From Aplectana chamaeleonis (lineage: Eukaryota > Nematoda > Chromadorea > Rhabditida > Cosmocercidae): a DNA stretch of 64,000 bases. Positions 10,937-22,200 of the stretch are shown piece by piece. The DNA is taken from contig JAPDOI010000276.1 of the NCBI GenBank assembly GCA_029168955.1, forward strand, positions 123,501-187,500, written 5' to 3'. A program made the translations under genes and the position numbers. The stretch's first letter is position 1; each line of letters begins with the position of its first letter. Under the pieces are notes generated by a model. It ran no database searches. It was given only the letters and a program-made list of their open reading frames with translations, and had not been told where the DNA came from.

Positions 10937-13900
10937 TAGATGCCGGTTTGTGGTGACTGAAAATTAGGTAAATGTCTGGCTATGCACTGATTCACCAATT
11001 TAGCACAGCAGCAAAACTCACAATCCTTTCGTTTTCTTGAACTTCCTCTGAATCACAATTTTGGTCAGATCAGAAGAAGCAATCCTCTACAATTTTGACA
11101 AATAGTAATAAATTTCTTACCGGCCCAGTGTCGACTGCCGCGTCTTTTATGTCATCTCCTCCACCTGTTCGTGAATCGATTTTCGTCTTCGGAGAGCTAG
11201 CAGCGTCAGTGCCCACAAAACGCTCAAACACTGATTTTTCTTCCCCCTGAAAAGCTTCGTGAGACAGTATTCTCGGTTGAACTCAAGAAAAACTCTTTGC
11301 AAACTTGGTCACATGATGTCATGGTAGGGAAGGACGATAGAACGACGCGCTCTTTATTGGACTAGTCATTTCATTGTTCTTTAGATATTAGCATGCCTAC
11401 ATAACAGGCACAACAGGAAGACGAGGCGCCACATCTCATACATGGGAAGCTGGCCTCCCCGCTGCGGTTCGTTACATGAGCAGTAACCTTGCTGTGAGAG
11501 ACAATTCCGTGTCCATGGATTAGACCCCACAACCACCTTAAAGATAACCATGCTGGGACGGAGATAAATGTTATTACCTCCAAGCTGCGTGGTGCAACAG
11601 CGGTTCACCTAAGCCGCTAGAGAAGCCGTGCACCAAATGTACTGTCGTTCTCGGGGCTAAATTCCTGTCAGCATTTGCGAACTACGGCTTTTGCATCATG
11701 CGACACGTGATAAAACCACTAGTGACGTGTGGCTCTCGATCATCACCAGCCACGGGGCGGTGAGTCTCGGTGAAATATAATTATTGATGAGGAAGTTTCG
11801 ACGAAAAAGCCACCGCTCCGCGCTGTGATAATTGAAAACAGGAGTTCACTTGCAATGAACCAGCGTCTACTTAGGTCCCACCAAAGCTTGACTGTGTGTC
11901 CCTCATTGTCCTTACAGTTATGCCATTTTGTTTGGTGATGATACGTAATTTTCTCTCCGTCGCATGGAAAATATTGGTGGAAAATTTTGAATGGCAGTTT
12001 TAGTGATTTTCTTGTTATCCAGAAAAAATCATGTTGGTTGGTGTGATAAAAACGAGGAGAGAGCGATATGCGCCGATGCTGTACGGGCTTCGTGATATAA
12101 TGCAGTGGGAATTCTAGTTATAAAAAACGTTTTCTGGGCTCCAAAATTTTTTTCTGGAACAACAAATTGTTTTGTAGAGGTGCAAGTAATTTTGTATGGA
12201 GAAAGCAGCGCGAGCGATCGCCTGAGTTGCTTGCTCCACGGCAACTGTTAGCGTGAGTGGTTCTTTGACGGGACACAAAAACGGGTGTCACTCATTGGAA
12301 AGTTACTCTAAGAACTAATTGCTTTCTGGCGGTGGTTATGGCTTAGTCTAGGGGCATGGAGATGATCAGCCCAAAACGGTATCAAAATATCGTGAGATCA
12401 ATCCGTTTCTACAGCACAGGACACTTGGCACCTGGTACCCATAAACTTGAATACTGTCCGCTACTCAATATGTATAGCCAGTAAACTTTGGATCCGACTC
12501 ATTTCGGAAAACTGCCAAAGCTGGTTTTCTCTTGACCGTCAACCTAAAGTAAAGTCCAAATACCGTGCGGTACCGATTGCCACAAGGGCATGAAAGGATG
12601 ATATCGGTTGCATAGCTATATCAGACCGACCGACTCAAACTATCAAACGAAAATTGCAGAGTATTTAATGGCTCTGTGGCAATCGGTACCGCACGGTATT
12701 TTTCGTCTAGTTCAACCTAATCCTTAAAAAGAAATTGTTTTCCGATCGAAACTCGTTGCAACATTCATGCAAGGACAGGAATGTCGACGACATCATTTTA
12801 GTGTTCGTAAAATGATGGTTATTTGAAATGACTCGGATATCCGGAAAAAATCGGATATTTTAAAATTTTTTGTTTCTCAGAATCTCCTAATTACCTAACA
12901 GTTGAGATCATTATGCCTTTTTAGTTCAGTTACATCTGGCGTTAACGTTTCCGTTTAGGGTGAAGCCGAAGAGAGCGATTTTCGCAATCGTCCTGGAGTC
13001 GGATCCAATGTATTGTTCCCTCCCGCGCGTGCTTTCATAGTGCACCGCTCTTCCCGCTCGTGCCGCACTCGCGGTGAGGACTATGAAAAATGCTTTAGGA
13101 TGTCTCGAAACCAAATGTGCTCACCAAATGAAGAGAATATGGGCTCACAAAACGAATATGTATAGCCTAGCTCCCTCATTCCCGCTAGTCAGAGTAATGA
13201 TTTCCGGGCTCATCTTGTCAGGATCTCCTTATCACTGTTATATTTTGCCATGACCGACCGCTCCTTTGCTTGCTACACCCGAAATCTTTCGAGCAAGATC
13301 AGCTTTAGATATGTGTGGACGGTTCGAAAAGCTTATTCACAATAGAGCACTAGTCGCAACATAAGAAGGTTTCGCTCATTGACTGCAATCGATCCACGGG
13401 TGACGCAACCCATATTGTTGAATTAGGTTCCTCTTCGGCCAGCTCTATTCCGCTTGAGTAGTTATGTATGTTCCAAAGGCCCAAAGCCTCGAAACGAGCA
13501 CTGCTCTTGGTAAGGAATTTGAGATGAGCGGAGAAGCAAAAGAGGAGCTAGTATACTGGGACGCGAGAGAAAGGGGTCCTGACGCAGCCGATTGAGGCAA
13601 TGTGAGCACGGCCGTGCGAATTACTCTAGCTGGTTACGATACCAACAGCGTCACAAGCTCCCGACTCCATTCAAGAGCGATAGCATGGCGCTTTTCCACA
13701 TGGGGTTTGTGTCATTTATAGAAAGCCGCCACGCCGTTACAATCTCGCACTTCTACCACTGTGTTTTCTACACAACAACCGCAAGATTTGTATGATAGCT
13801 GTACCACCTCGTGTAGCGGCTTCCCTAAAATATAATATGGACGATATATGAAGGAAGAATGTCCCTTGGATTTAAATCAGTGTTGGAAAGGCATGCTCAC

Positions 13901-15962
13901 TGTGTTTGGTCTTTTGTTTAACTTTTGAATTTATTTAAATGTACCTCGAACTCCCTCCGACCATATTTGCCCTTTAGATCTTGGCTCAGAGGAGAACACT
14001 TTATTTGACGAAGTTAACAGGTACAATAATTACAACAACGCGAAGGTTCAAAAGATGATAGTACTGGTCATTGCATAACATGCATCAAAGAAAAACTCTA
14101 CTAATAATGTAAGGCTGCACGTACGGATAAACATAGGAAGGGGGGAGATAGTTAAAAGGAAATGAAGAAAAAGGGGGGTGCTGCCGGTTGGTAGAACTCC
14201 GAAGCGACAATTTCTATCTGACCAATGCTACTTCAGGAGCCCTCAAGGCTTCATGGTACGTAACGTCGGCATGGATCCTAATAAGACTTTGCGTTCACTA
14301 TTGAAGGTTGGTGCAAAATCGGTGTCATATGCTACAGCATAGGTGCACCGAGTTTGCGCCAATCTCTAATGGGGAACGCAAAGTCTCATTGGGAGCCATG
14401 CCGATGTTACAACCCGTTCGACAACTTTTCTTCAACTCCTGGACCTAATAGTTGGGTTGGTGAGTTTCTTCTCTCCCTTTCACACGGTTTTCCGTGCTTG
14501 CAATCCTTCTCTGCACTGTTCACGATAAATTTCGTTATCCAGTTTTTACGTAAGAAAAAAAGTATTGAGATTGTTCTCAGAAGTAGAGCGGCGCCGAAAA
14601 ATTGGAGGCGACCCCAAGAAAAATGTGTCCTTTCGTTCATTAATGATATGCGTTTACAGAAGCAGCTGTTTGGTCTACTTGAAGTTTGGAAATCTCGCTC
14701 TTGATTTCATGTGGCAGCGGCTCAATGCTGACCGTTTCATCATCGAGAAACTCGCCCGCAAAAAGTGCACGAAGAATACAACAAGTGAATTTGCAGCGTT
14801 TTTTGAATCTATTGCTGCCAATAGATAGGTTTATCGGAGAAAAGTCGAGGATTTCATTTATCGTGAACAGTGCCTTTAACATGAGTTTGTCATCTATTCA
14901 TGGCACATATAGTGCACAGCCACTTGAACATTTCTGTCTATTGTTATAATAATTGTGTGTCAATAAAACCTCGAATTAAGTGTTCTGTTTTGAGGCAAGA
15001 ACAAGGGAGCATTTAAAGATGTTTGCACGGCTCCTTCTATAAATTCTATGTATGGCCGGCATCAATCCTAGTGATACATTGCGTTTCCCATCGAAGATTG
15101 ACGAAAAATCGGTACACCAATCTTATAGCATATGGCAACGAATTTGCGCCATCCTTCAGTAGGGAACTCAAAGTATCACAAGGAGCCATGTCGACGTCAT
15201 GCGTAGGCTCGTCGGCAACGAGTGACCGCACTTTCTTTCAAAGAAAGATGTCTTCTATCCATTACAGCTAAAGCGCAATCCGATCCCATAAAATCTGTAG
15301 AAAACTGAGTAACGAATAGTATCGTGAACATTGCCGTCACTTATCAGAACAAGACATTCACATCATTTCAGATGTTGGGAAGACTAGTCATGTTCCAGTT
15401 GGTCTACCCGTTCGTTGTCGAAAGCTACTATGGAGCTCCCAGCTTTAACTGGGTAGGCACCACTTTGTGAATGAAGGTTGCCATGGAGCGACAGTGTGGG
15501 CTTCCTTCACTTGCTGAGATAGCTGTTGCGGTATTGGAGGACTGAAATGTTTCCGTATGAGAGGCGCGGTCAATACAGTGTTTCCAGCTCAACGAATTTT
15601 TACAAGGCGTGCATACACAACAGTCGTACTCGGTAACCTACTTCGCCGCATTCGAAATTGGGTTCTCTTTACTTGTTCGATACCGATGCGATCGCATGAA
15701 CGCCCTTGATGTTCGTGTATTCCTGCACGAACAACCTAGGAACCCAATTGGGAAGAAACTACAATCACTCCATTAGTTCATGGGTAATTTCTCGCCTCTC
15801 AACCTCAGTTAAAGCGCAAATAGTGCAGGACCTACTCGACCTAATTAGGAACTCCACAGAAATGCATCTCGCCGATACTACCTTCAAATTAGAATTTACC
15901 TTCTCCATCGTGATGGCAAATGTTTGCTCCGAATTCATCTGCTGCTTCAGAAAAGTGACAAC
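10937..15962 (-). CDS. Probable 3' exons (C-terminal tail) of the SH2-kinase gene
   Basis: Three candidate exons continue the kinase reading frame with matching phase 0 at every junction. Exon 8, 15962-15900, follows a CTCTCAG acceptor, reads VVTFLKQQMNSEQTFAITMEK and ends at GAAG|GTAAAT. It continues the MNE end of exon 7 as MNEVVTFL, the helix that normally closes a kinase domain. Exon 10, 11246-11121, lies between TTTTCAG and GTAAGA and gives a hydrophilic segment starting GEEKSVFERFVGTDAAS. The last exon, 10957-10937, follows TAATTTTCAG and gives SPQTGI and a stop. With the core exons the coding sequence is 1395 nt, about 464 residues. Exon 8 is strong because it completes the kinase fold. 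The tail exons rest on splice sites, phase and composition only. The 15899-11247 intron (4.65 kb) could hide another phase-0 exon. Confidence 0.6.
12548..12711. mobile_element. 164-bp Mutator-like MITE with 9-bp target duplication
   Basis: The element begins AGTAAAGTCCAAATACCG and ends GGTATTTTTCGTCTAGT. The inner terminal repeat TACCGTGCGGTACCGATTGCC is inverted at the other end and is itself a small palindrome. It is flanked by perfect 9-bp direct repeats TCAACCTAA (12539-12547, 12712-12720). A 9-bp duplication with terminal inverted repeats is characteristic of Mutator-like elements. It sits in a kinase intron. Sister copies: 51346-51509 (same length) and 22942-25569. Confidence 0.85.
14284..14386. 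repeat. Short foldback element, TGCACCGAGTTTGCGCCAA hairpin
   Basis: AGACTTTGCGTTC and TTGAAGGTTGGTGC at the left are matched in inverse by GCACCGAGTTTGCGCCAA and GAACGCAAAGTCT at the right. Two related copies occur at about 15075-15175 and 49712-49808, so this is a small MITE family. Confidence 0.65.
14508..14875. mobile_element. TTAA-type MITE, degraded left end
   Basis: The right end TTATCGTGAACAGTGCCT is followed by TTAA. The left end is a decayed inverse (CTGCACTGTTCACGATAAAT). About 370 bp, in a kinase intron. Confidence 0.6.
15075..15175. repeat. Degraded copy of the TGCACCGAGTTTGCGCC foldback
   Basis: It shares the layout of the copy at 14284-14386 (GAAGATTGACGAAAAATCGG, then an inverse half with ATTTGCGCCATCCTTCAGT) but with many mismatches. 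Confidence 0.45.
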
Positions 15963-16202
15963 CTGAGAGTATTATAGATTGTAAGGTCGGTACTCGACAT
16001 TTACCGGTCTATTATTATAGATCGTATTATTATAGATTGTAAGGTCGGTACTCTACATTTACCCGTCTATTTCCCAAATGTATGTATGACACAAGGCCTC
16101 TAAAATGAATGTTATTCACGGAATGACCCATTCTATTCAAACTAGAAGACAAGTCAGGTACATTTGGGAAATAGAGGGTTCAATTTACAAGATAATGACT
16201 AC

Positions 16203-19200
16203 CTCATTCATATCAGCTCTAACAGCTGGATCCTTCACATATATTCGTTCACGGAGAAATTTACGAAAAGAGGCGGGACAGGAATCTGGCAGTGTCAACA
16301 TCTTGCCCTCCACAAGCTGCAATGAGGCACTTAGAACATAACATGAACTAAAAACATTTTTTTTTGAAAATGATTGTAAAGGCAGTTCTCACGATTAATT
16401 TAACTTCCGATATCTCCACGGCTTACGGAAGGTCTGGTGCCCTATGGAGCAAAGCATGCTTAGACGGGACACGAAAGACGCGTTTTTGAGCAAAAATTGG
16501 CCCTCGGCTCTATTCTAAGGACGGGGGGCACTCATGGAAATGAAAAGATTATATCACAGTCACTCACAAGATCGTTTGGTATCACTGTGATAGCAAATGT
16601 TTCTGTTTTAAATATTTTGTTGGGTCTTAGTTGAGAGTAGGGCTCACGTTCACTTCTGACTTAAGACCTGAATGCCCCCCCCCCGCTCCTTAGGATGAAG
16701 GCTAGGCCCTCTCCTGTTTACGTTGATTTCTGAGAGTGGAGGAATTGACCGCTAGAAGGATGATACCTATCAGTACAATGAAGCGATCACCTCACTTATC
16801 AGCACTTCCTTGACTTGATAATTCCTGTAATCGAGTCTTCATTTTTTCATTTCAAGGGGGCACATCTGGGGCACCAGGCGTGTCTGGGACACCAAAACGC
16901 TTGTTTGCAGCCGTTATTTTGCCGCCTTTGGCTCGTTTCCTACCGTTCTGTCAACACTGGGAGCCTAGGATCGTTCTCGCCTATCATTTCACTGTGGAAA
17001 GTCAACGAGGATGATCATCGTGAACGTTGCCTTTAAGCTTTCTAGATATTCATCTTAAGGAAGAGCTTAACGTGAGCATTACCCCTTTTTTAACATCAGC
17101 ATTAGAGTAGCCATCCCATGGTTCTTTTCCGTTCGCAAAGATTTCGTACACCATGACACCGTAACTGAAGACGTCCGTTTTCAACGAAAACGTAAACGTC
17201 AGTATGGTTTCCGGGGCAAGCCATTTTATGGGCAACTTCCGAGAACTGCGGATTGTGTAGTTCGTGCCTAGCCGTGACAAACCAAAATCGCTTATCTTCA
17301 CCTGCAACATTGAAAGTACACGCTTTCTCAACAGCTTCTTCAATCTTTTCATAGAGATATGTACATATTACCAGCATATACTCACCACTTTAAGATCCTC
17401 CGAAAGCAAACAATTCCTGGCGGCCAGATCCATATGTATGCAACTTTGTTTGTGAAGGTATTCCACACCCTGCGCTGATCCTTTGCACATCGTCATTTTC
17501 TCAAGCACGGAGACCTTTTCGCCGCGTTTTTGAAGAAAATCACAGAGTGATCCACCTTAATACTATAAACTTTAAATTACAATTAAATTTTCATCTATAC
17601 TGTCCGTCTTACACGATTTTTGGAGGTTTTTGCCGTAACTGCAGTTCAACGTCGCAGTGCACGTTATGGTATGTTTACACAAGGTGTTGAATTGATCGCA
17701 AAACGCTTGGCTCCGGGCGAGATTGAACCTCCAAAAACCTCCAAAAATCGTGTAAGACCTAACTAGGGCCACATCTTCACAGGTCTACGACTGTTAGATA
17801 GTCTCTGACGGTATATCTGTTTCATCCCGTTATGCGGGTGAAAGGATGTTTGCTTCGGTGAAGATTTACCGAGCAGTTGAGTGAGAGCGGCGCTGGGGCT
17901 TTGGTGATGCAGTGCGATAAGGCGCTCCCCCGGAAAGGGAATATGCTGGTTCAATCTCGCCCGGAGCCAAAACACCTTGTGTAAATATACTGTCCGTGTT
18001 GAACAGCCACAATGATGATATTGATTGAAACGATTTCCCCTAATGCATTTGGAAATTTCTTCACGGTTAATCCAGATTTCTGCAAGACGAGAGGTTCCTC
18101 CATGTTCTGGGACTTACTGCAGGTTACGGCTGTTATACTTGAACCCAATCCAAAAACATTGCTCTGGGTACTTTGAAAATTGCTAACACAACATTTTGAA
18201 GCACTTCAATTGAGGGAGAAATCTGTCAGTTATGGTGAGAATCTGCGAAAATATTGATTCAAGGCATGCGTACGGCTGATGTATCTAGTGTCAACGGTGT
18301 GAGGCCGGATTCGTTAAGGCATTTTCCATGTTAAGTTAGCGTTATCGGCTAACTGCAACCGTTATCAGACGACTATAAATTGCCAACGGCACAAAATTCT
18401 CACGGTAAAGAAAACTGTTGATGCCTAATTGATAAAGGGTAGGGTATATACAAAAGAAATAAAGAGCAGTGTGTTACATTCACACACCATCCTTCTCCTG
18501 AGGTAGGCGGTGAAGCTCTAAACAGACCTGGGAGTAGAGAAGCAGCCTCACCGGTGATAAAACTATCAAGATATCGGGTCCTTAACATGGAAAACACTGG
18601 AAAGAAAAACTTCTACACTTCCATGAAAATTATGTGCCGCTGGCAAATTATAAACTTTTACCGTTATCAGTTGTTCACAATCTTGCTGACTCACTGATAA
18701 CGACCGCGGATAGCCGATAACGCTAACTTACCATAGAAAATGCTTTGATGAATCCGGCCTATGGTCTGCGTCATTCAATAAGACAGCCGCGAGGGAAAAG
18801 AGGCACACGGGAAATTATGGCTATCGGTTGTAGACGCTTAGCCTAATAGCTGGGTGCATCAAAAATCTATTTCGATAACTAAGTCATACAAGTTGCTAGA
18901 AGTCAAATATCGGCAATATCCTAGGCGGGGGGGGGTACTCAGGATTTGGATTGAAACCGTTTGGGGGAGGCACTCAAGAAAATGAAATGATTCATTCGTG
19001 AAGAATGAAAATTCGTGATGATATCAGACACCTGATAGCGTAATCAATCATTGTTTTCATGGAACTCTATGGAAATATTCCGATTTCTCAAAGCTGTATC
19101 ATTCATTATCCAACTGAATCCTGAGGCCCCCCCCCACACGGTGTCATACCCAGGATTAAAGTCAGAAATCAATCGATCCACCGATCGGTAGCCCTATAAA

Positions 19201-22200
19201 TCGAAGTATTTCCATAGAATTTCAATGGAAACAATGTTTGACAGCAATTTCAAGCATTTTTATAATGTTTTTTGTTCATTTCTAAGAGCGTCCCCCAAGA
19301 TTTACGGGTCCCCCACCCCGTCTAGGATAGTGCCCTAATATCTACCTTTGACAAGCCCGAGGAGAATGTACAATGGTTGCTCATCGACAGCGACTCCATA
19401 CAGCCGAACAATATTTCGATGCTTGAAATTTCGGATTAGCCGGGCTTCTCGCATCATTTCTTTAATTTTGGCTTTACTCATTTCGCCCGTTCCTTTCGTC
19501 TGCAAAATACATTCTCAGATTTACGCTTTTGCTCGAAACCACTCACTAAGTACCAATTTGATGGCACATTCAAGAGTTTGATCTTTTTTTTTGAGCGTTC
19601 CTTCCCGTACTTCACCATATGCTCCCGCACCAATGAGTTTTCCCACTTGAACATCACTGTGTTGAAATTCCCATCGCTGTTGAAGGACAGGACTTTTTAA
19701 AACAAATTTAGCCTGAAAAACGCCGAGTATCACTCATGTGGAAAACAACTCTCTGAGATAGTTCTTACTTTGTGCATAGTTGCTGGATGCGCTTGATAAT
19801 ACTCCACAAGCTCCTTTAGGGAGTCAAACATTTTGACGCTTTCCACATAATATTTGAGACCATGTCTCCGAATAATAATATTCTTTAGCTGCAAGTGAGA
19901 ACCATTTTCGTTCCCTGTTCTGCTTGCCTATCAAGTTTCTTCCCTAGCAATGTTTGCCGTAATCATATAGAATTCTCCCTCGTGTCAGAGCTTATTTCCA
20001 ACAACTTAAAGGCATCGTACGCGCACAAGACCGTACATTATTTTTCATGTTTTTTGTGTAACTTGGCCTCTCTAGCGAACGAAAGTGTTGAAGGAGCCCA
20101 TGAAAAACCATCATTTGTAAAGAAAGGTCAATCGGAACACATTATATATATGAATTTGAATTTCGCGCCAAAACCCTTTTTGAAGTGTTTCTGCTTTTGG
20201 AGGCCTCGTCACTGTCCATTTCGGAGTTTTTCTGCATGTGGAGTTCGTGCCGCAACTATTTTTCATGCTGTCTTACGATCGCACCAACATTCTAGGAAAA
20301 AGTGCTAGATGACTGGTGAGAATTGGTGGCGGATCTTCATCTATGACGCCTTCCAACCTCATTGCCCAACGTTTCCACGCGCCAAAGTTTACCAGTGTGG
20401 TCGACCGGGCTCAATCATGAAATTGAGACTGAAAAATGAAAACTGATTTCTAGCGCGATCGATGCCTTTAACGAGGTGAATGAATACTATTATGATTTCC
20501 GACAAAGACACTGATGCTGGGACACAGCCGACTCTGGACAAACTATGGCGAGGGGTGTTAAAGGGAGGCAGGGCTCAGCATGAGGTGTTATGGAGGATTA
20601 CAATGCTGAGAATCCCTCAGTCCAAATATGTTTTCCCCCAAAAGAAGCGTGCTTAAAGTCCTAGGAAAAAGTTCCGAGAATTTATCGAGTGTTCACCCTG
20701 GTTTCGGGAGTGTCGGCTTTTGGGCCCGCAGTGGAACCCCTATGCGAGCGGAAATGGACGAGAGACGATATAAAATGACAGACCGGCGCCGTCAGAAAAG
20801 GAAGCCGCGTTGAAACTACTATCACACTACCTTGAAAGCGGAGCGGTTGTTTCTCCAACTCTAACATTTGATTTCTCAGAAACAACCGCTCGACTTTTAT
20901 GATAATGCTATGGTATAAAACTACTACTACGGGGGGGGGGCAACTCAGGATTCATTTGGAGAATGAGTGATAACGCATCCAGAAATCGAAGTATAGTCTA
21001 CAGCAATGTTAGTAGGACCTCGTGAGGTTGCGGACTTGCCCTAACATGCGGTTCTTTGTTAGTAGCATCACTCATTTTTCATGAACAGCTTCGATAGATA
21101 GGTGAGTCTCTGTGTTCACCGATACGACTACATCTGTGGAAACAGGTGAGAATGTGAGAGCGGAAGCCGAAACTCACCGACCAATCTTAGTTATTTAAAA
21201 AAAAAGTGAGTGATAACACTCTCAGGCTACAGTATGTTAAGAAGAAATCCGCAACCTCACCAGGTCCTACTAACATTGCAGTAGACTGTATTCCCATGGA
21301 GTTCCCTAAAAACGATGACTGATTACGCTATCAGGTGTCACAAGTTTATAATTTGCCACAGGGGCACGCCCATTCCGATTATTTTTTCCGAAGGGCTACC
21401 GTAAACATTCTTGAACAAAACATGATAACGAACGATAGCGCACGCTCATAACATGCGGGGTATAAAAGGGCAGAGGAGCGGTATGCATTCATTCACACAC
21501 CTCTCTCTTCGAAAAGCCACTGGGAAGTGGCTGAGGAGGTCGAAATTGTGCAAGCATGTTTGTTGGCTATTACGATGTGCTCATATCCTAACTGACACTT
21601 GGAAAATTTTTAAAAGAGGGTTACGGTAGCCCAGCGGGGTCTGCATGAGCGTGCTTGTATTTGCCACCGGCACAAAATTCTCACGGAAGTGTAATGGTTT
21701 TTCTTTCAAGCGTTTTCAATGTTTTTTGCGTGATACCGTGACAATACGAGAAGCGGTCGTGCTGTTATCCTACATTATAAACCGTGTAGAGCCTCAACTA
21801 CTGGCCCCTGAAGGATGACGGTGCGCGAATGAAGACACCCCCGCTCTCTATCTCTTCTATACCTTTATCAATTGGGAATCATCAGTTTTGTTTACCGCGA
21901 GATTTTTGCGCTGGTGGTAATTTATAATCGTCTATCAGGTGTCTGATATCAGCGCGAATTCTCCTTTCCATGCATTAGCCATTTCAATTTCTCGAGTGCC
22001 CCCCCCCCAAACTAGTTTCAATCCCCTTGGGTGGGCCCCGGTCCTGGATGGAGCCGTTCGCATTTGGCAGGTGTTACACAAGGATAGTGTACTCCGGAAT
22101 ATCGGTATGGAGCTTCAGGGGTCGGACCTGCTCCGCGCTCGGTCGCGGCGCGGCTCAGCTAATCACTGTCATTTCAGCCCCATCGCAACACTGATTAACG

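Noticed and set aside
15511..15541. Candidate 31-nt kinase exon (TTTCAG acceptor, CAA|GTGAAG donor)
   Set aside because: Its 31 nt would put the next exon out of frame, giving an early stop; exon 8 joins 11246-11121 in frame without it.
17896..17968. Functional tRNA
   Set aside because: T stem pairs poorly, position 33 is not T, and it is embedded in inverted repeats; kept only as tRNA-like.
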